Source: Limnoraphis robusta CS-951 (GTDB taxonomy: Bacteria > Cyanobacteriota > Cyanobacteriia > Cyanobacteriales > Microcoleaceae). Taken from it: a stretch of DNA of 38,026 nt. Position numbers and translations under genes: made by a program. Location: positions 1 through 38,026 of the forward strand of contig NZ_LATL02000141.1 of the NCBI RefSeq assembly GCF_000972705.2, read 5' to 3'. Under the pieces are notes generated by a model. That model was not told the origin of the DNA, did not search any database, and saw only the letters and a program-made list of their open reading frames with translations. This document shows, one piece after another, positions 8,813 through 16,603 of this stretch (position 1 is the first letter of the stretch; each line of letters opens with the position of its first letter).

Positions 8813-9796
8813 TTAACTTTGACTCGAAGAACTCGCAAAAGCACGCATCGCTAAATCTTGTGCTTGTTTCATTGTGGCTTGTAACTGAGCGGATAAATCG
8901 GCAATTTGTTCATTTTGACGTTGAATGGTTTCGTCTAAAGAAGTTACTTGTAGTTCATAGCCTTGTTTACTAGATTCCCATTCTTTCTCAAATAGATCCG
9001 CTTTAACTTTCGCTTCTCGGTTCGCTTCTTGAATGGCTTCTTCCTTCGCCTTGTTATGCGCTTTTTTCAGTTCTTCTTCAAAGCCTTCAACTTTCTTTTT
9101 ATTAGCCTCAAATTCCGCTTTATTCTTCTCTAAGATCGCCTCACGCTCTGACCAATTTTTTTCTTTCTCTTGAGCGTTATTAGCTAACTCTCGTTCTAAC
9201 TTGCGGCGTGTTTCTTCGTATTCATCTTGTTCAATTTTACGAGTCTTTTCCAGTTCATAGTTATAATTTTCCTCTTCTTGCTGACGAACTTTCGTTTGTT
9301 CTTCCTGCTGTTGTTGAACGGTGGCTTCAAACTCCTGTTGTTCTTTTTCCCAAGCTTTTCGTTTGGTGATTTTATCTTTATCCAAAGCTTCTTGACGCAG
9401 GGTTGCATTTTGATTGAGTAAATTCAGTTTTTCCTGATGTTCTTGACTCAACAAATACAACGCATCAGCGACTACGCGAATTTTTTGTAACTCTTGAAGC
9501 TGTTGAGTTTCGATTTCAATAGATCGCTTCAGTTCATCGAGTTTAGAAGATTCTGTTTTAAGCTGTTCAGAAATTTCAACAATCGTGTTGCCAAAACCAA
9601 GCTGTAAATCTGCTAAACTTTTAACAATGCTATCAACGGTGTAGGCTGATGTTTTTTCAAGCAGTTGTTTACCTTTTTCTTTTTCAGCTTCTTCTTCTTT
9701 GGTAGCGATTTTAGAATCAACTTTTTTTCGTTGTTCTAAAATTTGCTGAAATTTGACAATGATTTGAGTTTTGCTATTTTGAATTGTAGTTTGCAT
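8813..9796 (-). CDS. Coiled-coil-rich protein, tandem paralogue 1
   Basis: A 327-residue coiled-coil protein, paralogue of the next gene downstream. Shared blocks are LQLGFGNTIVEISEQLK (about 63-80), a Lys/Glu/Gln-rich central coil, AKVKADLFEKEWESSKQGYE (about 255-275) and TMKQAQDLAMRAFASSS at the end. It lacks the Ser/Asn linker of its partner. No membrane segment, signal peptide or enzymatic motif. Starts at ATG 9796, 41 bp after the small Cys-motif gene upstream. A structural, scaffold or cytoskeletal role is inferred from composition only. Confidence 0.8.
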   Translation of the reverse strand: MQTTIQNSKTQIIVKFQQILEQRKKVDSKIATKEEEAEKEKGKQLLEKTSAYTVDSIVKSLADLQLGFGNTIVEISEQLKTESSKLDELKRSIEIETQQLQELQKIRVVADALYLLSQEHQEKLNLLNQNATLRQEALDKDKITKRKAWEKEQQEFEATVQQQQEEQTKVRQQEEENYNYELEKTRKIEQDEYEETRRKLERELANNAQEKEKNWSEREAILEKNKAEFEANKKKVEGFEEELKKAHNKAKEEAIQEANREAKVKADLFEKEWESSKQGYELQVTSLDETIQRQNEQIADLSAQLQATMKQAQDLAMRAFASSSSQS

Positions 9797-9837
9797 TTTG
9801 CACTTGACCTCAAATATTGAACAGGGTTGACTCTATT

Positions 9838-10218
9838 TTACGCTTTTATCTGGGACTGCCGCTTCCGTAGTTTTTCGATAATTTCTTGGTGATCGGATAC
9901 AGGCTTTGAGGGTTCCTCCGTATTTTCACGTAGAAGTAAGTTGACAATGCGTTGACAGCGATCGCAACGATTTCCGGGCCAACAATAACAGTTATTAACC
10001 AAATCTTTCAACGTTGATTTTAGGCGTTTATTTTCTTCTAAAACCGCCTGATAATTTCGTTGAACAGATTGAACAAGCATCTGCATATGTTGAAAATCTG
10101 CACACAAACTTTCTAAATCGTAAACGGCATTTTCTCGAATCCGATCACTGAGTTCATGTTGATTCACAACCGGAGAAGGGGACGAGGTTTTTTGGATTAA
10201 CTTCAGAAAGTTTTTCAT
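9838..10218 (-). CDS. Small coiled-coil protein with C-x-C-x6-C-x2-C motif
   Basis: A 126-residue protein. The central part (about 35-72) is a coiled coil ending in AVLEENKRLKSTLKDL. It is followed by NNCYCWPGNRCDRCQRI, in which four Cys could bind zinc, and a charged tail. It stands upstream of the two long coiled-coil genes on the same strand and downstream of the intron-split gene, so a joint transcript is likely. No named family recognised. A dimeric zinc-binding adaptor is an inference. Confidence 0.65.
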   Translation of the reverse strand: MKNFLKLIQKTSSPSPVVNQHELSDRIRENAVYDLESLCADFQHMQMLVQSVQRNYQAVLEENKRLKSTLKDLVNNCYCWPGNRCDRCQRIVNLLLRENTEEPSKPVSDHQEIIEKLRKRQSQIKA

Positions 10219-10256
10219 GGTTTAATGTTTCTAACTCTGAACTAAAAACTCAGATT

Positions 10257-10299
10257 CAGGAAAGGAGGAACACAAAAATAATTGCATCCTCCATTCCTG
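10257..10299. repeat. Strong hairpin between the split gene and the next gene
   Basis: CAGGAA-A-GGAGGA (10257-10269) pairs with TCCTCC-A-TTCCTG (10287-10299): twelve base pairs with one A-A mismatch and a 17-base loop. On the minus strand it lies after the stop of the split gene and before the next start. No clean T-run follows, so it may be a weak terminator, an mRNA-stabilising end or a processing site. Confidence 0.5.
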
Positions 10300-10311
10300 T
10301 TAGTTCAGCAG

Positions 10312-13300
10312 TTAAGAAACCTCAGCCGGAACTTTTTCTGATGCCGGTGGAAGCACCATTTCTCGACTCGAATTTAAGGCAAGTTCTTCCGGATCACTGG
10401 CTTGGCTATGAACCGCAATCAAACAAGCAATGTCGTGAGGCGATAAATTATCCAAACAAACCATTGACTTTGTTCCTTCTAAATCAATCATCCGAGACAA
10501 GTTACTTTCATCTGAAAGAACCGCCGCCGCTTGCTCAACAACTGACCAATTTGTTCGTTCCTGCCAAGACCATTTCAAGGAATAGTAATTGATTGGTTTT
10601 AAAGTACCACTTTCATCGGGCTTATTAAACTAAGCATGAGAGTCACCTCTCATACTCGTCTTCAGAACCGGACGTGAGATTTTCACCTCATCCGGCTCCT
10701 CAATGACTTGGCTCTTGTCACGAGTACCTCTTAAGCTACCGTCGAAACGGGTCTTTTCATCATGGCAATGTCTGTGTAATAGTTGCAGATTTTTATACTC
10801 ATCCTTTCCGCCTTTCGACTTAGGAATGATATGGTCTACTTCCATCACATCATCCTCTCGGAAGTGTAAATTGCAGTGAGCGCATACCCCTTTTTGTACC
10901 TTCAAAAGCTTCGCAACTTTTGTTGGAATTTCTGGATTTTTGCCCATTCTTGAACTCCAATATATCAAATCGCCATCGTAAGGGGATGCAACGTCTTTTA
11001 CTTTCACATGACGAACGATTGGTGTCGCCGCATGATTCAGTAATTGAGCCGTGATTTCTCCGTCTTTTTTGGAGCAAAAGACCCAATTGGCGTTTCCTAT
11101 TCTGTGCCAATATTTATTGACTGCCCATTTCTTGCTCTTGTTTAAATGACGGTAATTTGCCCATGCAATTAGTTTTTGACACATGAGGTGGTCTAGGTAC
11201 TGGTAAGTTTCCTTGCTTACTACTGACGCATAGTAATTACTCCATCCTCGGATTATAGGGTTTAGGCGTTGTATTAATGCCTCTTGTTTAATCGATTTAT
11301 GTGAGTCAATTACTTTTGCGATTTGGTCGTAATGTGCCTTTATGCTTTTCTTGCTTGGGGTGATGATGGTTTTAAAACCTTGATTTGCGTGATGTTTTCC
11401 AACATTAAATTGTCGGATATTGAAACCGAGAAAATCAAATCCTGGTTCCTCTTGTCCGTACTTGTTTAAGGTATGGGCTAATCTCGTTTTGCTTGGCTTT
11501 AATTCCAAACCCACATCTTTTAACCACTCAGAGATTATCTCTTTACATCTTTGGACGGCATTTATGTCTTCGTGGAGAATCACGAAGTCATCAGCGTACC
11601 GGATGAGGGTCAATGATTGCACCTTCATTTGCCAACTTTTTTGACAGCCCTTATCATTTTTCATATCAAGGGTTTTGGCAAACTCTTTTATCCGATATTC
11701 CATACCGTGAAGGGCAACGTTAGCCAGTAACGGAGAAATGACCCCGCCCTGTGGCGTACCCTCAGATGTAGGGAACAACTCTATCCCATCCATGAAACCC
11801 GATTTTAACCAGGCTCGAACCTGTCTTCGTAGGGTTGGATAAGTATTCAATTTTATTAAGAGTCGTTCGTGGTCGATGCAATCGAAGCATTTTGCAATAT
11901 CAGCATCTAGCACATATTTCGACTTTTTATTGATTGCGATAAAAATTGCTCCGATTGCATCTTGACATGAGCGGCCTGGTCTGAACCCGTATGAGTTAGG
12001 CTCAAATTTCGCTTCCCATTCAGGCTCTAGAGCCATTTTGACAAGCGACTGCAATGCGCGGTCATACATGGTAGGTATTCCCAAAGGTCGCTTCTCATCC
12101 AACCCTTGTTTGTCTATCCAGACTCTCCGGGTCGGGCTGACCTTTGAACCCAGTTTGAGTTTTCCAGTCAAGGCTATTCTTTGCTTTGGGGTCAGCGATT
12201 TAACGCCATCCACACCAGCAGTTTTTCGCCCCTGGTTATCTTGGGTAACTCTACGCACCGCGAGACATCTTGCAGACCAAGACCTCATCAGCGTTTTTTG
12301 GAGTCGGCGAACTGCTTTAACATCACCACGATTAGAGGCTTGATAGATACGTTTTTGGAGCTTATAAACACGCTTTTCTAGCTTGCGCCAGTTAATCGCA
12401 TTCCATTCCACCCTAGTGTCATTAATTGAACTGGTTTTAGACATTTATACTCCTAATTGAGTCTCTATCTTCCAAATCATCGGATGTACGTCAGCATATC
12501 TAGAACATTACTTCTAGCATTCGCTTTTTACATCATCTTTCCTGCTAGCAGCATACGGGAACGCACCTACTTGTAAATCGACCTTACAAGAGCATACTAG
12601 AGGTTACTTCGTTCCAAGTGTTCATATTTTATGTACCTTTAGAGTGATGCTATACGCCGAGTTTATGGGAAGTGCTTGTTGGTCGCTTCGGTATCGCCAA
12701 CTCCCTGACTTTTGCCTTTTGGCTCCAGTTTGTCAGCCTTATTTAGCTGGTTGCATTTAACGACGTTTCAGACGCATCTTTACTTAAGTTACTCATGGGT
12801 ACTTTGCTCGAAGGGATACCAAGTTAGGCTCTCAGCTTGCCTCCTTTTCATCCCGCTTTTCGGATTGATGGCTAGTCGCTACCGAAGGGATAATGCTGTC
12901 ACCACTGCACCTGTGGGGTAGGACTTAGCAACATTCCTATAGATGTTACTTGCACCTACATAAACACTTAGTTGTCAAAGGAGTTTTAATCCTTTGCTAG
13001 CTGTCCCCCTAACACTTTGAAAAGTGTTGGTTTAAGCTAAACGAATCGCACCCCGAAATATTTGCTAAATTTGAGAATGGTCATCGAACATTTGGAGTTA
13101 TATTCTTCATCACCAATTGGTTAAACTAAGCAATTTTGTCACCAAAACTACTCGTCTTCAGAACCGTGCATGAAAGTTTCCCTTCACACGGCTCCTCGAT
13201 AACTCAGTCCTTGTCATTGGTACTGCTTCCATGAATTATGTCGTGGCAGTGTCTATGAAGTAACTCCAAGTTGGAGTATTTGTTATTGCTTCGATTTCTG

Positions 13301-15649
13301 TCTTTATGGTGTATTTCCAGCACGTCATCTTCCCAGAAGTTATGACCACAATATGTGCAACGATTTTTTTGCTGCTTTAGCAAAGTTGCTATGACTTTTG
13401 GTATTCCTGGAGCTGAACCTTTTCTTGAACTCCAATATTTCAGGTTTCCATCGTAAGGACTTGCATCACCTTTTACCTTAGTATGTCTTTCAATGAGAGT
13501 TTCTTTGTGCTGTTTTAATACAGCTATTGTTTTCCCATTTTCTTGACAGGCGAATCTTTTGGCTCCATTGATGGTTTTCCAGTATTTATTGGCTGTCCAA
13601 TTTTTGGGTTTGTTGTGCCTTCTATTTCCCCATGCCGCTAGCTTCCAGAAGATGTCGTAATCTAATCGGTTAAAGATGTCTTTGCTAACCACTCCAGAAT
13701 AATAGTTCGCCCATCCTTGAATTATCGGATTTAACCGTTTTATTAGTGCCTCTTGTGGCACAGCTTTATGGGTGTCAATTATCTTGGAGATAGTTTGGTA
13801 ATGTTCTTTAACTTTGGTCTTACTGGGGGTGATGATTGTTTTTATCCCCAGTTCGTTACCATACCTATCATGGGCTGTTCTGTATTTACCCGTCTGAAAT
13901 TGACGGATATTGAACCCTAAAAAGTCAAATCCGGGTGGATTATTCTCGTGTTTTTTTAAGGTGTGGCATATCCGGGTTTTGGATTCTTTTAGCTCCAGTC
14001 CTAAACCTTTTAACCACTCTACTACTAATTGTTTGCACTTGAGAATTACTTCTATGTTTTCGTGCATGATTACAAAATCATCGGCGTATCTGACTACATG
14101 AGCTTTTGGGGTGTACCCCATATATGTCTGAGTCCTTTTCCCATTTTCCCGACCATATTTATAATGAACCTTGTGGGGGAATGCTTTGATGATTACTGTT
14201 TCCAATCCATGTAAGGCTATGTTCGCTAACAGTGGGGAGATTACACCTCCCTGGGGTGTTCCTTCTTCGGTTGGAAATAGTTGATTTCCATCTAACACAC
14301 CGGATTTTAACCAGGCTCTTATTTGGCGGTTTAATTTAGGGAATGTGCCGATTTTTTCGATGAGAGCTTTGTGGTTGATTCGGTCAAAACATTTCGCTAT
14401 ATCCGCATCCAGGACGTATTTGTGACCTTTGTTGATTACGTTGTAAATCTGTCCTATGGCATCGTGACATGACCTTCCTGGTCTGAAACCGTAGCTGTTT
14501 GGCTCAAATTTTGCTTCCCATTCGGGTTCTAATCCAAGCTTAACTAAAGCTTGTAATGCACGGTCGAATATTGTGGGTATTCCTAATGGACGTTTTTCTT
14601 CTTTCCCAGGTTTTGGTATCCAAACTCGACGAGTGGGCTTGGCCAGTCCTGTTAGTTTTAAACGTCCAACGAGGCTTAGACGTTGCTTTGGGGATAATGA
14701 TTTGACACCATCCACTCCTGCCGTCTTTTTACCAACGTTATCTTGTGTTACCCTTCTGACCGCTAAACATTTTGCTGACCAGGAATTTAACAGAGTCTTT
14801 TGAAGCTTTCTGACTGCTTTGACTTCTCCACGAGATGCAGCTCTGTAGATTCGTTTTTGCAACTTGTAAACTCGGCGTTCAATCGTTCGCCAATTGAGTT
14901 TTTTCCATTCCAACGTAGTCTTTAAACTCGTATTAGACATATACATTGCTAATCACAACTCCACAATCTGAATTATCGTGAGTCTGTCTGCATATCCCCT
15001 TATTTCTAAGAGACTTTTGCTTCTGACTCAATCCTTCTCAACCGCGTCCTCATTACTGAGCTATTGCGTCTTAGCTGACTACTCTATTAATCGACCTAAT
15101 AGAGAGACATCGATTGAGTTACTTCGTTCCTAATGACCATTGATTGAACCTTTAGGGTGGGAATCTCTACCGGAACGGATAATGCAAACTCAAGTCAATG
15201 GTAGACTCAAGTATCCTTAATGTTCGTTGCCTTTTGGCTCCAGTGTGTCAACCTAATTTCACTGGTTACGCGGTAACGATAGTTAATTCACCTTCGTATT
15301 TACTACCCATAGATTCTTGCTAGACGGGATTTTATACTAGGCTTAGAATTACCGCCGTTTATTCCCGCTTCTCGGATTGATGGCTAGTCTCTACCGAGGG
15401 GAATATGCTTTCATCTCTTGCATCTGAGAGGAGGGACTTACACCCTCATGGTCATTAAGTTATCAAGGATAAATCCTTGCAGCTAATCCCCCAAATCCTT
15501 ACAGGACAGGTTTCTAGCTAACGAATCGCACTCCATTTGCCAGACTGACAGTTATTACGAACGGCGATGGGCATTTCGGGAACCAGGATGGCTTCTTTAT
15601 GTTTTGCCCCAAAGACAGAAAAGTTAAAATTATCAGGCATTTTTGACAT
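10312..15649 (-). CDS. Hypothetical protein gene split by two group II introns (exons 15649-15532, 13119-13052, 10623-10312)
   Basis: When the two introns are removed at their GTGCG starts and AGTTTAAY ends, three exons of 118, 68 and 312 bp join in one open frame of 165 codons plus stop. Translation starts at ATG 15649 after AAGGAAGATGAAA, reads MSKMPDNFNFSVFGAK..., crosses the first junction as GKW-TIGDEEYNSK and the second as SKYFG-KPDESGTL, and ends in SEKVPAEVS. An in-frame rejoining at both junctions strongly supports the boundaries and suggests that the gene is still functional after splicing. The family is not recognised. The last exon alone could be mistaken for an 88-residue gene starting at TTG 10578. 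Minus-strand neighbours on both sides suggest an operon. Confidence 0.75.
10630..12444 (-). CDS. ltrA: Group II intron reverse transcriptase/maturase with HNH domain
   Basis: Intron-encoded protein of 604 residues that helps the intron RNA splice and insert. RT blocks cover about 60-400: RRPLGIP-type motif in EKRPLGIP (118-124), FRPGRSC, GTPQGGVISPLLAN (229-242) and the catalytic YADD (283-286). The maturase X domain covers about 360-450. The HNH endonuclease has CAHC (521-524), DHIIPKSKGG (537-546) and LLHRHCHDEK (556-565). The reading frame does not stop after the HNH as its neighbour does. It runs on for about 25 codons through domain V and ends at TAG in the domain VI branch region, giving an odd tail (EEPDEVKISRPVLKTS). 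Confidence 0.95.
   Translation of the reverse strand: MSKTSSINDTRVEWNAINWRKLEKRVYKLQKRIYQASNRGDVKAVRRLQKTLMRSWSARCLAVRRVTQDNQGRKTAGVDGVKSLTPKQRIALTGKLKLGSKVSPTRRVWIDKQGLDEKRPLGIPTMYDRALQSLVKMALEPEWEAKFEPNSYGFRPGRSCQDAIGAIFIAINKKSKYVLDADIAKCFDCIDHERLLIKLNTYPTLRRQVRAWLKSGFMDGIELFPTSEGTPQGGVISPLLANVALHGMEYRIKEFAKTLDMKNDKGCQKSWQMKVQSLTLIRYADDFVILHEDINAVQRCKEIISEWLKDVGLELKPSKTRLAHTLNKYGQEEPGFDFLGFNIRQFNVGKHHANQGFKTIITPSKKSIKAHYDQIAKVIDSHKSIKQEALIQRLNPIIRGWSNYYASVVSKETYQYLDHLMCQKLIAWANYRHLNKSKKWAVNKYWHRIGNANWVFCSKKDGEITAQLLNHAATPIVRHVKVKDVASPYDGDLIYWSSRMGKNPEIPTKVAKLLKVQKGVCAHCNLHFREDDVMEVDHIIPKSKGGKDEYKNLQLLHRHCHDEKTRFDGSLRGTRDKSQVIEEPDEVKISRPVLKTSMRGDSHA
10665..10698 (-). ncRNA. Group II intron 1 domain V
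   Basis: A 34-base hairpin that forms the catalytic core of the ribozyme: GAGCCG...at the 5' side pairs with CGGTTC at the 3' side, with the usual internal bulge and a GAAA-type tetraloop region (GGTGAAAATC). It lies inside the maturase reading frame here. Confidence 0.88.
13161..13194 (-). ncRNA. Group II intron 2 domain V
   Basis: A 34-base catalytic hairpin GAGCCGTGTGAAGG...GCACGGTTC on the minus strand, with a GAAA tetraloop (GGGAAAC). It starts 9 bases after the stop of the maturase gene, the usual arrangement. Confidence 0.9.
13204..14946 (-). CDS. ltrA: Group II intron reverse transcriptase/maturase with HNH domain
   Basis: Intron-encoded protein of 580 residues. RT motifs are EKRPLGIPTIFDRALQAL, FRPGRSCHDAIGQ, EGTPQGGVISPLLAN and RYADDFVIM with the two catalytic Asp. 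The maturase X domain follows, with NPIIQGWANYYSGVVS. The HNH has CTYC, LEIHHKDRNRSNNK and ELLHRHCHD. Compared with the protein of intron 1 it stops right after the HNH (SSTNDKD) and before domain V, so the stop position there is probably the ancestral one. The protein carries a roughly 30-residue insertion with VHYKYGRENGKRTQTYMG before the YADD motif. Confidence 0.95.
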   Translation of the reverse strand: MYMSNTSLKTTLEWKKLNWRTIERRVYKLQKRIYRAASRGEVKAVRKLQKTLLNSWSAKCLAVRRVTQDNVGKKTAGVDGVKSLSPKQRLSLVGRLKLTGLAKPTRRVWIPKPGKEEKRPLGIPTIFDRALQALVKLGLEPEWEAKFEPNSYGFRPGRSCHDAIGQIYNVINKGHKYVLDADIAKCFDRINHKALIEKIGTFPKLNRQIRAWLKSGVLDGNQLFPTEEGTPQGGVISPLLANIALHGLETVIIKAFPHKVHYKYGRENGKRTQTYMGYTPKAHVVRYADDFVIMHENIEVILKCKQLVVEWLKGLGLELKESKTRICHTLKKHENNPPGFDFLGFNIRQFQTGKYRTAHDRYGNELGIKTIITPSKTKVKEHYQTISKIIDTHKAVPQEALIKRLNPIIQGWANYYSGVVSKDIFNRLDYDIFWKLAAWGNRRHNKPKNWTANKYWKTINGAKRFACQENGKTIAVLKQHKETLIERHTKVKGDASPYDGNLKYWSSRKGSAPGIPKVIATLLKQQKNRCTYCGHNFWEDDVLEIHHKDRNRSNNKYSNLELLHRHCHDIIHGSSTNDKD

Positions 15650-15741
15650 TTTCATCTTCCTTTTTTTTCGTTTTTAGTTTACAATTGTTGATGTTGAGTT
15701 GAGGAATTGATTTTCTCTCTCTCCGAAGGATTAGCCTTGAA

Positions 15742-16002
15742 CTAGCGAATCAAATGGTTTTGAGTTTTAGGTTCAGGATAGGTATACAAAGTCTCTTGTT
15801 GTGCTTTAATGATTCGTAAGGTTGCAATCAAATTTTCCAGCATTTCTGTATGAGCCGGAGTAAAATGAATGCTAAAACCTTCACCATCTCGTGCGTATCC
15901 TGGACAAACTAGAGACGCTGAACCTTGTTCTTCGTGAGCAGCAATATACATCCAATCTTCGTCGTCTAATTTGTAGTGCGTATCCGTCCAAGTTCTCAGC
16001 AT
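15742..16002 (-). CDS. Hypothetical protein upstream of the split gene
   Basis: An 86-residue soluble protein, start MLRTWTDTHYKLDDEDWMYI. It has several aromatic residues and a central FSIHFTPAHTEMLENLIATL helix. It lies 92 bp upstream of the split gene on the same strand and is divergent from the Xre/ImmA pair, with which it shares a regulatory region. Family not recognised. It may be the first gene of the minus-strand run ending in the coiled-coil genes. Confidence 0.6.
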   Translation of the reverse strand: MLRTWTDTHYKLDDEDWMYIAAHEEQGSASLVCPGYARDGEGFSIHFTPAHTEMLENLIATLRIIKAQQETLYTYPEPKTQNHLIR

Positions 16003-16125
16003 AGAGGTTCATCTTCCTCTCAATTTCAAGCAATTACGGTGTTTGCATTTTTAATGATTCTTCACACCCTTTAATCTCAACGGGAGTACACCTGATTTAG
16101 AGTACCGTTAGAATTGATGTAAGTT

Positions 16126-16218
16126 TCAACTCTAAAGGAGGATTGAGATAGATGTTGAATCTTTAGTCAACGTCTCTATATTAGCCAACGTTGATTCAAT
16201 CGTCAAGTCAAAAGTTGA
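16126..16218. promoter_or_regulatory. Cluster of GTTGA/TCAAC half-sites, probable Xre operator
   Basis: The 262-bp gap between the divergent genes holds TCAAC at 16126-16130 and 16168-16172 region, and GTTGA at 16154-16158, 16190-16194 and 16214-16218. TCAACGT (16167-16173) and ACGTTGA (16188-16194) form an inverted repeat with a 14-base spacer, and GTTGA/TCAAC at 16154-16171 another one. Such arrays are typical of binding sites of Xre-type repressors that control themselves. That this one does is inference. Confidence 0.45.
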
Positions 16219-16264
16219 AATTTTCATCAAACTCGCATAAAATCGAGCATAGGAGGGAAATACC

Positions 16265-16603
16265 GTGGAACAAACATTTGGAAAACTGATTCGTCAAGCC
16301 CGCAAGGACAAGGGATACTCCCAACGACAGCTTGCGGTGCTACTCAAGGTTGATTTTACCTACCTGTCGAAGCTCGAAAATGACCGTGCGGACTACCCCC
16401 CCAAAGAGGAGGTCATTCGGGGACTGGGGCGAAATCTCGGTATAGACGAGGAGGAATTAATCTTTTTAGCGGGTCGAATTCCGCAGCATTATGAGAGTTT
16501 GCTCAAGCAAAATAACAAAGAAATAACGGCTTTATTCCGTAGATTGCAGGAGAATCCGAGCTTTGCTAAAAAGATTTTTGATGCGGCTCAGGAGACTGAA
16601 TAA
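16265..16603 (+). CDS. Xre-family transcriptional regulator
   Basis: A 112-residue DNA-binding protein. The helix-turn-helix covers about 6-62: FGKLIRQARKDKGYSQRQLA, then VDFTYLSKLENDRADYPPKEEVIRGL with the recognition helix at YLSKLEN. The C-terminal half (LLKQNNKEITALFRRLQENP) probably dimerises. Translation starts at GTG 16265, with a perfect AGGAGGG eight bases upstream. It is directly followed by an ImmA/IrrE-type protease gene, with no gap. The known pattern in ICEBs1 (ImmR/ImmA) and Deinococcus (DdrO/IrrE) is that the protease cleaves the repressor after a signal, and the same is likely here. Confidence 0.9.
   Translation: MEQTFGKLIRQARKDKGYSQRQLAVLLKVDFTYLSKLENDRADYPPKEEVIRGLGRNLGIDEEELIFLAGRIPQHYESLLKQNNKEITALFRRLQENPSFAKKIFDAAQETE

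Larger units (their letters stand above)
10624..13051 (-). mobile_element. Group II intron 1 (complete, chloroplast-like type)
   Basis: A self-splicing retroelement of 2428 bp. On the minus strand it begins GTGCGATTCGTTTAGC at 13051 and ends AGTTTAAT at 10624. Domains I-III lie at about 12470-13051, the maturase gene in domain IV, domain V (34 bases, GAGCCGGATGAGG...TCCGGTTC) at 10665-10698, and domain VI just after it with stem GTATGAGAG/CTCTCATGC and a bulged A in CTTAGT as branch point. A candidate EBS1 (CCGAA on the minus strand, 12687-12691) is complementary to TTCGG near the end of the 5' exon. All parts needed for splicing are visible. Confidence 0.88.
13120..15531 (-). mobile_element. 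Group II intron 2 (complete, related to intron 1)
   Basis: A 2412-bp intron on the minus strand, starting GTGCGATTCGTTAGC at 15531 and ending AGTTTAAC at 13120. It is clearly related to intron 1 in ribozyme and protein but differs across its length, so the two are separate insertions and not one recent duplication. Domain V is at 13161-13194, and domain VI has the stem AGTTTTG-GTGA-CAAAATT and the same bulged A (CTTAGT). A candidate EBS1 (CCATT on the minus strand, 15197-15201) matches AATGG near the end of its own 5' exon. Only 68 bp separate it from intron 1. Confidence 0.88.

Noticed and set aside
8746..8973. Plus-strand open frame in the coiled-coil region
   Set aside because: Antisense shadow of Gln/Glu/Lys-rich coiled-coil coding sequence.
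10312..10578. Independent 88-residue gene starting at TTG
   Set aside because: Its frame continues upstream to the intron 1 boundary and joins in frame with exon 2, so it is the last exon of the split gene.
12712..12921. Plus-strand open frame of 69 codons upstream of the first maturase gene
   Set aside because: It lies antisense to domains I-III of group II intron 1, and its composition is explained by ribozyme structure.
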